NCBI GenBank assembly: GCA_949775045.1
Contig: OX459100.1
Coordinates: 14,812,447 to 14,876,446 of the forward strand
Source: Metridium senile
Lineage: Eukaryota; Cnidaria; Anthozoa; Actiniaria; Metridiidae
Length of the DNA stretch: 64,000 bases
Direction: 5' to 3'
Part shown: positions 44,201-54,780 of the stretch, in pieces
Position numbering within the stretch: position 1 is the first letter of the stretch
Layout of the letters: every line of letters begins with the position of its first letter
The notes under the pieces: model-generated
The model's input: the letters and a program-made list of their open reading frames with translations, nothing else
Databases searched by the model: none
Told to the model about the DNA's origin: nothing
Program-made: the position numbers and the translations under genes

Positions 44201-44844
44201 CAAAATAGAATTGAAAACAAAAACAAAAACAAGTTAAACAAGTGTAATTTCTGTCATGTTTTGTTGATGTGTAGTGATGCGTTTACAAGGTACCGACTGC
44301 GGGTTGTGTAGGGTAATAGCGGGGTCAATACCAGAAGCTGATTTCAAATAATTTGTGAAATTACAATGTAATTTTTGCGAAAGCACTTATATTGTGGTAC
44401 TGGATTTAATAATACTATTAAAAATACGATTCTAAAATCTCTAAAATCACAAAAAAGGTCAACGAATGATATACATCCTACATCGAAACAATGTGAAAAT
44501 AGAATAATAATGTCTTTGCTATAGTGTATTTTGTGTCCCTTTGAAGTTATTATAGCATGTTTCAACGGACGTTAATTTTTTGTATTGTCTTGTATTTTTT
44601 TTCTTCTTTTAAGAAAATTTCTATTCATAGAAGGGAAGAATTTCTCGCTACCGCTCAACTTAGTCTCGCACTACTTATCAATAAACAATCTAGCATTGTA
44701 AAAGTGACAACAACTTACTTTAGCGTTTTTGAAAAGAAAAGATCTTCGTGGTTGGCTGTCATCATCATCATATTTCTCTTTTGTCTTACCATTGCAAGCC
44801 GTCAGCGATACCAATATTGCCACCAAATGAAATAGCAAATCCAT
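38237..44844 (-). CDS. Secreted protein with collagen repeats and fibrinogen-like domain, five exons
   Basis: Exons on the minus strand: 44790-44844 (start), 42959-43220, 40250-40370, 39682-40068 and 38237-38521 (stop). All junctions are GT-AG with matching phases and sum to 1,110 bases, 369 residues. Residues 1-18 are a signal peptide ([18 protein letters not shown]). Ten Gly-X-Y triplets follow (GVP, three GPP, three GRD), then CPPCNC, likely interchain disulfides, and a His/Gln-rich stretch ([11 protein letters not shown]). The C-terminal 225 residues resemble fibrinogen-related or intelectin-like lectins: [12 protein letters not shown], an SSADL stretch and cysteine pairs (WCGLNL, CNNAHGC). 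The layout recalls ficolins, so an oligomeric secreted lectin or matrix protein is likely; ligand unknown. The canonical ficolin calcium and ligand residues are not evident. Introns hold several MITEs. Confidence 0.85.
38814..39145. mobile_element. MITE with AACTCGCCTT repeats and 6-bp target duplication
   Basis: Ends AGGCCTAGTCTGGGACCT and AGGTCCCAGACTAGGCCT are perfect complements, flanked by ATACAA on both sides (38808-38813 and 39146-39151). The interior carries many copies of TTAACTCGCC or AAACTCGC in direct orientation. It lies in the last intron of the collagen-like gene. Confidence 0.9.
40440..40562. repeat. (AAAC)n-type simple repeat
   Basis: Irregular AAAC, AAAT and AAGC units over about 120 bases in an intron of the collagen-like gene. 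The minus-strand frame across it is low complexity. Confidence 0.85.
41263..41427. mobile_element. GGATCCGCCCCTG MITE, intronic copy
   Basis: Begins GGGGCGAATCTAGGGAGTGT and ends TCTGGATCCGCCCCTG, with ATTTTATTTAAAACATTTAG in the centre shared with the copies at about 31845 and 46935. Confidence 0.7.
42694..42893. mobile_element. Hairpin MITE in intron 2 of the collagen-like gene
   Basis: Arms include GATATAAACACGCTGGGAGA and its exact complement, extended to AGAAATATAGAACGGC and GCCGTTTTATATTTCT. The turn region has a second palindrome, AGAAACACTCGCTGCGCTCG. The upstream block at about 42552-42640 (GCGCGCTCTGATT twice) may belong to it. Confidence 0.75.
43300..43510. mobile_element. Hairpin MITE in intron 1 of the collagen-like gene
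   Basis: Arms of about 80 bases: AGATACAGATGTTTGTAT against ATACAAACATCTGTATCT, extended through GTAACACTTGA and TCAAGTGTTAC to GGTTCTCTGTTCC and GGAACAGAGAACC. A loop of about 50 bases. Confidence 0.85.
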
Positions 44845-45300
44845 TTTTACTGATCAACAATACAACGAAATAAGATAAAAATAAAAAACGTTTTTGACTG
44901 ACAGCAGTACTCAAGAAACACCGTTTTGGCCAGCCTTTATTTAAATGGTCACAAGAGATGGGGGTTTGATCTATGGCTAACTAGTATGGTTGGCCTGCTT
45001 CAACCGGTATTAGTGCGCTACGCTTGGTTCACCTCTGATCTACGAGCAGGATGACGTAATTTAATTTTAAGCTTTGTGATATATGTGACTTAGTGTGAAC
45101 GATCTTCTCAAAATATAGCTAACTTGTGATATCAAGCGTTTATAGTTACTTCCTTTTGGGAATTCGAGTCAGTATAAATTTGTGATATACATTTGCGAGA
45201 AAAAAATCATATATATTAGTGATATCAATCATTTCCATTTGTTAATAAATACTTTTATGTTTGAATACCATTTATTCACTGCACTGATTTATTTATTCAT
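44845..45300. other. 5' flank of the collagen-like gene
   Basis: AT-rich, no gene seen. The start codon is 44842-44844. No clear TATA box could be assigned. Confidence 0.4.
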
Positions 45301-45600
45301 AAGCCGTTTTCACACTAGCAGACGGACAAATCGTCTTAGGGGTGGACCATTTGACTTTTGAGGGGGGAGGGGTGGGGGGTGGATGAGTTTGAAAATAAAT
45401 TTCCTGCAAGCCGAAATCGCCACTCAAATCTTTGCATTTTTATCAAATAAATTTCGTGCTCATGGAAGCGGGCAAAAAAAAAATTCCTGCACGGACCAAA
45501 TCATGCCCCCCCCCCCCCCCCCTCAACCCCCCCCCCCCCTCAAAAGTCAAATGATCCACCCCTTATCACGGACCGACAAGTTGTCCGTCAAGTTGTCTGG
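45301..45600. mobile_element. Two nested inverted repeats with poly-C runs
   Basis: The inner pair, GGGGTGGACCATTTGACTTTTGAG (about 45339) against CTCAAAAGTCAAATGATCCACCCC, encloses G-rich and poly-C tracts. Outer, weaker pairs are AGACGGACAAATCGTCTT and GACAAGTTGTCCGTC. Consistent with one MITE inserted in another. Confidence 0.6.
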
Positions 45601-46900
45601 CGTATAAACACACAATTTGAGATCTGAGTTGTAGACTGCGAACAGTCCCTTCTTTTCCCTCCAGATTCCGAGGAAAACGAGTAAAATGAGCATTTAAATA
45701 AATCATGAAAAGTAGCTGCTTGCAGTTTATCTGAGCTGTTGAATTCACACTAAAATAACAACTGATTTTATGGACGATTTTTCAGTCACGAGACGGCGAT
45801 TTCGTGTCCTCGTCTAGTGTGTCATTCACTCATTTATTCATTCATATACTCAGTAATGGTTTAAAGATTTAACAAGTGCAGATATAGAGAAAGCATCAGT
45901 AATACAACACAAATAAACATCATCATTAGTACATTTGCATTGACTTATGATATTCGCAACACAATTTGTAAATAACTTAAATCTTGCTGTTCATTATGTT
46001 CAAATACCCCCCTTTCCTACACAATTAATGTTACAACAGGTAGAAATGAACCTTGACAAGCGCAGGAATCATCTCCAAAACGTTCATTCTCTCGTTAAAT
46101 ATAGTAGCATTGCATTTGAGGACGGGGCCAGACTGAGAAACACTCATAAATGATAGAACACCCCAAAAGCGTCCATAATGCAATCGTGCCAACACATTCT
46201 TGTCAAAGATTGTAGTTTATATTTAAAAAATGTTGTCCCTGGTTTTGTTGAACATTGCATGATTTTGACAAAGTGACATTATTTAATAAATAATATAGTT
46301 GTGTGAATACAAAAAAAAAAAAGATTCATACTGTAGACAAAGATTTGCAAACACAAGCTGTTACCACAGACCACAAAACAAGATCTGTAAAATCATCAAG
46401 CTATAGCACCTCTTTTCTAAGATTTGCAATGTGCAATATTCAGTAATCAAGCACGACATATTCTTGGTATACGTGTTAACCTGATTACATGTAATGTAAT
46501 AATAATAATATTAATAATAATTTATTAGCAATCCATACTATCTCAATGCTCTTTTCAAATTATCAAAAAACAAATATCAATTACAGAATGGCTCCCAGTA
46601 TTTTTATGTGGTCAGACTTTACTATATTTAGAGAAAACTGCTTTTTTCACAAAAAAATATGTTTATCGTTGCTATGGAAATGCTAATTAACAAAAAAAGC
46701 GCATTGTTCGAAAATTCCATCCAAGTTGGCTAGTTAAATATCTGTAAAAAAAAAAATCAGATTTATTGAAGTAAAGCCAGATTTTGTATAACTGAGCGGT
46801 TTAATAGATGGAGGCCGTAGTAGTTGGCCCGTCCAAATATCTCAGTATATAAGCCCAGGCGGAAATTAAAATGGCAAAAAAATTTGAATAACTAGTGTCT
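45601..46900. other. Intergenic, no gene seen
   Basis: AT-rich sequence with ATT microsatellite at about 46499-46525 and short A-runs. Short frames have no recognisable domain. Confidence 0.5.
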
Positions 46901-46934
46901 CGTACATGTGAAAACTCTATTGTCAGAGTGACCC

Positions 46935-47085
46935 TTAAGGCACTGGACACCCCGGAGGGCCGCCATAACCCCATTTTATTTAAGACATTTAGAGACCGGA
47001 AACCCCCTAACACCTTAAGAACCCTTCATTTGGCATTGGGACACGCCCCTGACAGATTTTTCGATCCGCCCCTGACTGTGATTCA
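46935..47085. mobile_element. GGATCCGCCCCTG MITE, diverged copy
   Basis: GGCACTGGACACCCC, CATTTTATTTAAGACATTTAGAG and TCGATCCGCCCCTGAC match the copy at 41263-41427 in the same order. The left terminal inverted repeat is decayed. Confidence 0.65.
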
Positions 47086-47324
47086 ACGTGAGCAAAGTCT
47101 GGCCAGTCATGAACGATGGGTGGTATCAGTACTTCTATTCAGAAGATATAAAGGATAGAACATGGGTTGTGGAGATATTAATTCCATCTTGGAAAGAAAC
47201 AAGTTAGAGGTTTTCAAAACAATTGACGATAAAATTTGTTATTTTTAATATTCGTTTATTATAAAATAATCATCGATGAAAAAGAAAAGAAACTTTCTCT
47301 GCTATAAGTAGCTTACAAAATAAC

Positions 47325-47515
47325 TAGCCTGCAGAGGAGGCGTTCTTTTGGCTTTTTGGAGAATTTAGAATCTTGGGCTTCCTGTGTTAAGTTTTTGACC
47401 GCGCGAAATATGGATTTAAGCCAAAAATGGTCCCCTTCGCTTCCTTTTTGTTCGCCCGGAAGCCCAAAACTCGATTTCTCCCAAAACCCCAAAAGAACGT
47501 CTGTTTTGCAGGCTA
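47325..47515. mobile_element. TAGCCTGC-end MITE, third copy
   Basis: A 191-bp imperfect palindrome, TAGCCTGCAGAGGAGGCG to GCAGGCTA, with inner GTTCTTTTGG and CCAAAAGAAC. Near-flanking ACAAAATA on both sides resembles the 9-bp duplications of the other TAGCCTGC copies but is not exact. Confidence 0.75.
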
Positions 47516-47709
47516 ACAAAATACTAGCACTATAACTATAACTTCACCATGAGATAAGATTTCACCATATAAGATTATTAAAACTAAGCATTCTAGGTAT
47601 TTCATTAATAATTTAATTATTTAATAAAGTGTTATACTATTCACTGTTTAGTGTTAACAGGGGCGCATTACATTTATTTTTGCCCTGGTGTTCCAAAACC
47701 TAATATATG

Positions 47710-47830
47710 TAATATATACAATATGAGCGGCCGATCTGTATCCGATATACAACGGCGAGTCGAAGACGAGCCGTTGTATATCGGATACAGATCGGACGCG
47801 AATATTGTATAGAACTTATAAAAGTCCAAC
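47710..47830. repeat. Hairpin end of a DNA element, copy 2
   Basis: Inverse copy of 1-121, nearly identical over the full 121 bases except that the short asymmetric hairpin loop is reversed relative to the flanks. Homology to 5618-5755 continues downstream (47865-48000), marking further element sequence. Confidence 0.85.
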
Positions 47831-48711
47831 GTTAGTTCTTTCATATTTTACTAAAATTGTCAAGATAAATGTAAATCTGGCCGAGAAAATTCAAGTTGAA
47901 ACTTATGCAAATCAGGACGAAATCTGTATGAGATTTACAAACTCCGTCACGGACGTGAATTCTTTTGTCAATTGCTCATTAATTATTCATGAATTTTATA
48001 AATACATTTACTATTTAGGGTTGATGACCAGTGATTCATTCATTGTATTAGCTCTTGCTTCGTCTTCATCTCACCACGAACAATAAAATAGTTCAATAAT
48101 ATTTTTCAATTACAAGAAAGAGCATATCTAAATTAGTAATTTGGTAGAGTTCTGTTGTCATGTATTGAATCACTGCAGGCCCAAGTGCAAATTTTAAACC
48201 AAATCTTTGTAAATTCAAAAAGCAGTAGCTTTATATTATTTTATGTTACTACATTGAAATTTTAGAAAATCACTAATTTCGTTGTGCTCTTTCTAATAAA
48301 AGCAATGGTGTCTTCTATTTGTGTATTGATCGCTTCAGATGTTCTAATTGATAAGCTTACAATGGTCTTCAATAGACATTCAAGATATATTTCGTTTGCC
48401 ATTTAAAACTTAAAATAATTACACAAAAATGTAAAAGGAATATAAACAAGACTCGATCTGTCACTAACTCATGATAACTTATTGTTTTATGCACATAGCC
48501 TCGTTTTTACCCCTTCAGTTTATTTAAAAAGTAAGAAAACCTTGAGATTCATATTTCCATTTGTTACTTTTAAGAATTAAAAAATGAAAAATGTCTCTTA
48601 AAGAAACACTTATAGTCCTTATACAACTAGCGTCATTTAACTCACGTAAATGACGCGCTATAAATCTACTATAATTACATTATTTATTATTAAGTAGCCT
48701 ATCTTTTCTAC
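47831..48711. other. Element remnant and AT-rich intergenic DNA
   Basis: 47865-48000 belongs to the hairpin element family. The rest is AT-rich with no recognisable gene. Confidence 0.45.
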
Positions 48712-48862
48712 TAGAGTACAAACACTAAAAGTGTGCAATACTTTGTACTATTTACCACTAAATAGTGTTGATTAAACAATAGAGAACAAAAGAATTTGCA
48801 TAATTTAGCAGTATTTAGTGGTATTTATGTTGCACACTTTTAGTGTTTGTACTCTACTAAGC
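48712..48862. mobile_element. Palindromic MITE (TAGAGTACAAACACTAAAAG ends)
   Basis: TAGAGTACAAACACTAAAAG at the left and its exact complement at the right, with inner ATTTACCACTAAATA and TATTTAGTGGTATTTA. Flanking CTAC/CTAA is suggestive only. Confidence 0.8.
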
Positions 48863-48995
48863 CTGCTTTACATTCATATTTCATATGCTCCTCGTCAATA
48901 CATTGCAGACTTTACAGGTACAAAAAAAGACAAACAAGCCAAATTAATAAATATGTCAAGCGGAGTAAGAGCATGTATATATTTTGTATTATTAC

Positions 48996-49281
48996 ATTGC
49001 AAAAACGGCTGAGTAGATACAACACAGTATATTGCGTTAACCATGCATTCAGGATAACACTTTATAGTGAGTAAACCCAACTCATTATTGAGAGTAAACA
49101 TAGATGAAGACGCACCATTGAGTACAATGTACTCAATATATTGAGTTTAACCTCATTTTTACTCAATAATGAGTTGGGTTTACTCACTATAGAGTTGTGT
49201 TTACTCACTATAAAGTGTCATCCTGAATGCATGATTAACGCAATATACTGTGTTGTAGCTACTCAGCCATTTTTGCAGTGT
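48996..49281. mobile_element. Palindromic MITE (CTGCAAAAACGGCTGAGTAG-like ends) beside RabC
   Basis: Arms extend over about 100 bases: GCAAAAACGGCTGAGTAG against CTACTCAGCCATTTTTGC, then ATGCATTCAGGATAACACTT and GAGTAAACCCAACTCA with complements. The right end lies 38 bases from the RabC stop codon, so it probably sits in the RabC 3' UTR or just beyond. Confidence 0.85.
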
Positions 49282-49319
49282 ACAGCTGGTTGCTATAATA
49301 ACTATTCAGAAAAGTAACC

Positions 49320-52300
49320 CTAATTTCTTGGGCAACATTTTCTCCGAGGTATGTTATCACCAGTATTTACTCTTATGGTACATTTCGTTTCACGTGTATA
49401 ACGTTTGTTGTGTTTGTGAAAGTATGCTCCTAGCTTTTTGATCATTTCTTTTGTACCGTGCCCTGTTTTTGCTGATATGTTGAAATTAAACTTGAACTCA
49501 TTCTTATACCCATCCAGCTCTGGTTGTTTTTTGGGATTATCCAGTAAGTCTACCTTATTTTTTATACCAAAATCAGTTTAGCACCAGCAGTATTATCTTT
49601 AGCAATTTTCACACACTTGAGGGCTGTTGATAATGAATCTTTAACATCTGCACTATAAACAAATATCACTGCATGGCATTTAGTGAAGTAAGAACGGGTG
49701 TAACTTTGAAATGATTCCATTCCAGCTGTGTCCCATAAATTAATCTGACACAAGAAACAAGGTATGTAGTTGTTATACATCCATATATAGGGTGGTACTA
49801 GGGTGTGCCTTGGTGGGTGGTGTGTAGTAGGGTCCACAATAGGGTGGTACTAGGGTGTGCCTTGGTGGGTGGTGTGTAGTAGGGTCCACAATAGGGTGGT
49901 ACTAGGGTGTGCCTTGGTGGGTGGTGTGTAGTAGGGTTCACAATAGGGTGGTACTAGGGTGTGCCTTGGTGGGTGGTGTGTTGTAGGGTCTACAATAGGG
50001 TGGTACTAGGGTGTACCTTGGTGGGTGGTGTGTAGTAGGGTCCACAATAGGGTGGTACTAGGGTGTACCTTGGTGGGTGGTGTGTAGTAGGGTTCACAAT
50101 AGGGTGGTACTAGGGTGTACCTTGGTGGGTGGTGTGTAGTAGGGTCCACAATAGGGTGGTACTAGGGTGTACCTTGGTGGGTGGTGTGTAGTAGGGTCCA
50201 CAATAGGGTGGTACTAGGGTGTGCCTTGGTGGGTGGTGTGTAGTAGGGTCCACAATAGGGTGGTACTAGGGTGTGCCTTGGTGGGTGGTGTGTAGTAGGG
50301 TCCACAATAGGGTGGTACTAGGGTGTGCCTTGGTGGGTGGTGTGTAGTAGAGTCCACAATAGGGTGGTACTAGGGTGTACCTTGGTGGGTGGTGTGTAGT
50401 AGAGTCCACAATAGGGTGGTACTAGGGTGTGCCTTGGTGGGTGGTGTGTAGTAGGGTCCACAATAGGGTGGTACTAGGGTGTGCCTTGGTGGGTGGTGTG
50501 TAGTAGGGTCCACAATAGGGTGGTACTAGGGTGTGCCTTGGTGGGTGGTGTGTAGTAGAGTCCACAATAGGGTGGTACTAGGGTGTGCCTTGGTGGGTGG
50601 TGTGTTGTAGGGTCCACAATAGGGTGGTACTAGGGTGTGCCTTGGTGGGTGGTGTGTTGTAGGGTCCACAATAGGGTGGTACTAGTGTTTGCCTTGGTGG
50701 GTGGTGTGTTGTAGGGTCCACAATATGGTGGTACTAGGGTGTGCCTTGGTGGGTGGTGTGTAGTAGGGTTCACAATAGGGTGGTACTAGGGTGTACCTTG
50801 GTGGGTGGTGTGTAGTAGGGTCCACAATAGGGTGGTACTAGGGTGTGCCTTGGTGGGTGGTGTGTAGTAGGGTTCACAATAGGGTGGTACTAGGGTGTAC
50901 CTTGGTGGGTGGTGTGTAGTAGGGTCCACAATAGGGTGGTACTAGGGTGTGCCTTGGTGGGTGGTGTGTAGTAGGGTTCACAATAGGGTGGTACTAGGGT
51001 GTGCCTTGGTGGGTGGTGTGTTGTAGGGTCCCCAATAGGGTGGTACTAGGGTGTACCTTGGTGGGTGGTGTGTAGTAGGGTCCACAATAGGGTGGTACTA
51101 GGGTGTGCCTTGGTGGGTGGTGTGTAGTAGAGTCCACAATAGGGTGGTACTAGGGTGTACCTTGGTGGGTGGTGTGTAGTAGGGTTCACAATAGGGTGGT
51201 ACTAGGGTGTACCTTGGTGGGTGGTGTGTAGTAGGGTTCACAATAGGGTGGTACTAGGGTGTACCTTGGTGGGTGGTGTGTAGTAGGGTTCACAATAGGG
51301 TGGTACTAGGGTGTGCCTTGGTGGGTGGTGTGTAGTAGAGTCCACAATAGGGTGGTACTAGGGTGTGCCTTGGTGGGTGGTGTGTAGTAGGGTCCACAAT
51401 AGGGTGGTACTAGGGTGTGCCTTGGTGGGTGGTGTGTAGTAGGGTCCACAATAGGGTGGTACTAGGGTGTGCCTTGGTGGGTGGTGTGTAGTAAGGTCCA
51501 CAATAGGGTGGTACTTGTGGGTGCCTTGGTGGGTGGTGTGTAGTAAGGTCCACAATAGGGTGGTACTAGGGTGTGCCTTGGTGGGTGGTGTGTAGTAGGG
51601 TTCACAATAGGGTGGTACTAGGGTGTACCTTGGTGGGTGGTGTGTAGTAGGGTCCACAATAGGGTGGTACTAGGGTGTGCCTTGGTGGGTGGTGTGTAGT
51701 AGGGTTCACAATAGGGTGGTACTAGGGTGTACCTTGGTGGGTGGTGTGTAGTAGGGTCCACAATAGGGTGGTACTAGGGTGTGCCTTGGTGGGTGGTGTG
51801 TAGTAGGGTTCACAATAGGGTGGTACTAGGGTGTGCCTTGGTGGGTGGTGTGTTGTAGGGTCCACAATAGGGTGGTACTAGGGTGTACCTTGGTGGGTGG
51901 TGTGTAGTAGGGTCCACAATAGGGTGGTACTAGGGTGTGCCTTGGTGGGTGGTGTGTAGTAGAGTCCACAATAGGGTGGTACTAGGGTGTACCTTGGTGG
52001 GTGGTGTGTAGTAGGGTTCACAATAGGGTGGTACTAGGGTGTACCTTGGTGGGTGGTGTGTAGTAGGGTTCACAATAGGGTGGTACTAGGGTGTACCTTG
52101 GTGGGTGGTGTGTAGTAGGGTTCACAATAGGGTGGTACTAGGGTGTGCCTTGGTGGGTGGTGTGTAGTAGAGTCCACAATAGGGTGGTACTAGGGTGTGC
52201 CTTGGTGGGTGGTGTGTAGTAGGGTCCACAATAGGGTGGTACTAGGGTGTGCCTTGGTGGGTGGTGTGTAGTAGGGTCCACAATAGGGTGGTACTAGGGT

Positions 52301-53547
52301 GTGCCTTGGTGGGTGGTGTGTAGTAAGGTCCACAATAGGGTGGTACTTGTGGGTGCCTTGGTGGGTGGTGTGTAGTAAGGTCCACAATAGGGTGGTACTT
52401 GTGAGTGCCTTGGTGGGTGGTGTGTTGTAGGGTTCACAATAGGGTGGTACTAGGGTGTGCCTTGGTGGGTGGTGTGTTGTAGGGTTCACAATAGGGTGGT
52501 ACTATGGTGTGCCTTGGTGGGTGGTGTGTTGTAGGGTCCACAATAGGGTGGTACTATGGTGTGCCTTGGTGGGTGGTGTGTTGTAGGGTCCACAATAGGG
52601 TGGTACTAGGGTGTGCCTTGGTGGGTGGTGTGTAGTAAGGTCCACAATAGGGTGGTACTTGTGAGTGCCTTGGTGGGTGGTGTGTTGTAGGGTTCACAAT
52701 AGGGTGGTACTATGGTGTGCCTTGGTGGGTGGTGTGTTGTAGGGTCCACAATAGGGTGGTACTATGGTGTGCCTTGGTGGGTGGTGTGTTGTAGGGTCCA
52801 CAATAGGGTGGTACTAGGGTGTGCCTTGGTGGGTGGTGTGTTGTAGGGTTCACAATAGGGTGGTACTATGGTGTGCCTTGGTGGGTGGTGTGTTGTAGGG
52901 TCCACAATAGGGTGGTACTAGGGTGTGCCTTGGTGGGTGGTGTGTAGTAGGGTCCACAATAGGGTGGTACTAGGGTGTGCCTTGGTGGGTGGTGTGTAGT
53001 AGGGTCCACAATAGGGTGGTACTAGGGTGTGCCTTGGTGGGTGGTGTGTAGTAGGGTCCACAATAGGGTGGTACTAGGGTGTGCCTTGGTGGTAGGTTTG
53101 TAGTAGGGTCCACAATAGGGTGGTACTAGAGTGTGCCTTGGTGGTAGGTTTGTAGTAGGGTCCACAATAGGTTGGTACTAGAGTGTGCCTTGGTGGTGGG
53201 TTTGGAGTAGGGTCCACAAAAGGGTGGTACTAGGGTGTGACTTGGTGGTAGGTTTTCTTCCACTCAGACAACCATGACACCCACAAACACCTCATGATAT
53301 CACTAGCAAAACCATGTCACCAATTCCTGTCTACATTCTAAAAGTTATTTTCATATATTACCTTAACTTTTGAATTTTTTCCACAAGGAACAGTAAATGT
53401 ACACTGGTCACTAGCTTCTGTTTTTGATTCTTCATCAAAGAATTGATCATCTTCGAGTCTGTGATAAATAGCTGTTTTGCCTACACCTTTGTCACCACAT
53501 AAAACCACTTTGATCTCAGGAACAGTGTTAAAAGACACAGATGCCAT
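49320..53547 (-). pseudogene. RabC: divergent Rab-like GTPase with a 2-bp frameshift (possible pseudogene)
   Basis: Exon 1 is 53362-53547 (62 codons, donor GTAATA) and exon 2 is 49320-49744 (425 bases, acceptor CTTGTGTCAG), with the same phase-0 intron position as RabA and RabB. Exon 1 has the P-loop GDKGVGKTA. Exon 2 has LWDTAGMESF, then after LILV the frame breaks: two extra bases (TA, at about 49562-49566) give an immediate stop. Two bases later the other frame continues with NKVDLLDNP, NISAKTGHG and a C-terminal KCCPRN, a CCxxx prenylation pattern. Without the two bases the product would be about 202 residues. Met replaces the catalytic Gln, and the switch I Thr-Ile-Gly motif is lost (KTEASDQC). 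Because everything after the break is intact, an assembly error next to the A-run or a recent allele is as likely as an old pseudogene. Confidence 0.75.
49786..53250. repeat. 52-bp satellite filling the RabC intron, with 832-bp higher-order repeat
   Basis: About 66 copies of a 52-bp unit containing CCACAATAGGGTGGTACTAG, GGTGTGCCTTGGTGGGTGG and TGTGTAGTAGGGT. Variants (CTTGTGGGTGCC, TTGTAG, AGAGT) repeat with a period of 832 bp, exactly 16 units, over at least 50.9-52.4 kb. The right end decays (GGTGGTAGGTTTG). Minus-strand frames of about 99 codons rich in TTHHPPRHTLVPPY are repeat products and not genes. Confidence 0.97.
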
Positions 53548-53693
53548 CCTATATTACATTTGCATCCCAACAACCTGTACAAATACAAACAACATGTAAT
53601 ATCGAGAAAATATCAATACAAATAGCAACAGTAATCAATACAAATACTATCTATAAATAGATACAAAAAAACACATGAGATCAGGAAAACAAT
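53548..53693. promoter_or_regulatory. RabC 5' flank
   Basis: About 145 AT-rich bases between the RabC start and a dispersed repeat, with repeated ACAAATA motifs. No defined promoter element was recognised. Confidence 0.25.
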
Positions 53694-54780
53694 TTATGGC
53701 AACTGGCTACTTTTGGAAATAATTTTAAACGTTTTTGTAAACTATGATTTTTTTATGTGAAATTTAATGCGGATTTCAAATATGAAATGAAAAATGGGGT
53801 ATCCCAAGCTTGTTTTTAAAGTGTCTATAAACCCTGGCTGCTTGCTAGTTCTATTAAAAGTACTGATCCTAAATAACATTTCCAGAAGAATAAAATACTG
53901 CGATAAAAACTGTGCATTTTATAGCGGTTATAATATACCAAAAAAGTGTTGTTTGGGCTTCCTTTGTAAAAAAATCTGAGTTTATTGATATGAGCTGGAG
54001 ACAATATCGATGACATAGTGTCCATGATAGAAACTATTGAAACTTGAAAGACGCTATCCCGGACACTACGTCATTGTTATTGTCACCAGCTCATATCAAT
54101 AAACTCCGATTTTTTACACAGGAAGCCCCAATAACACATATTCAAACCTCTATAAAATGTACAGTTTTTATCGCAGTATTTTATTCTTCTGGAAAATTGT
54201 TATTTAGGAGCAGTACTTTTAATAGAAATAGCAAACAGCCAGGGTTTATAGGCACTTTAAGATAATCAGCATTTAATGTATGCCTTTGGGCAAGATTTTG
54301 AAGCAAGATTTTGACAATGGAAGTGATATGAAAAAAATTACAACTCATAAGAAAATAGTTATTTTCATAAAATCTAAAGTACAAAAGCCGGCATGTGAAT
54401 CATTCTAGAATACAATATGTATATTCTAATTGTATAACAGATAAAGGAATGCCCTGATCTGTCATATAATTTTTTGTCTTTTAAGTGCTTTCATAACTCA
54501 CATGAAGTTGAACAAAAACTCTTGCAAAATCTATCAAACATTTTTGTACGAACTTAGAAACATTAACCATTTAAAAAAATGATATATAGTATAGATTTGT
54601 TTAGGTTCTTCCATTAAGCATATAAAAAGTATTGAGTCCAGTGCAAAATTTCTTGTGTTTTGCCTGTTGAAGCTCAAAACGTGTATGGTTCCTAAATAAA
54701 ATTGTGTATTTAATTCAGCATTATTTTTGTGTGAGCACATAGTGGGCTCAAATCCAATGATCCAAGTAGCCTAAAACAAC
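53694..54780. repeat. Dispersed repeat, related to 30374-31036, with nested MITE
   Basis: Begins ACTGGCTACTTTTGGAAATA, ends near GTGGGCTCAAATCCAATGA, and parallels the 30.4 kb copy in between. 53813-54265 is a later insertion. Confidence 0.65.
53813..54265. mobile_element. Palindromic MITE of about 450 bp
   Basis: TTAAAGTGTCTATAAACCCTGGC at the left and GCCAGGGTTTATAGGCACTTTAA at the right pair almost perfectly. Pairing continues through CAGTATTTTATTCTTCTGGA and AGCTCATATCAATAAACTC to near the centre at 54035. Short frames inside are arm sequence. Confidence 0.88.

Noticed and set aside
51358..52489. Two 99-codon proline/histidine/threonine-rich frames
   Set aside because: Products of the 52-bp satellite on the minus strand, identical in pattern because of the 832-bp block duplication.
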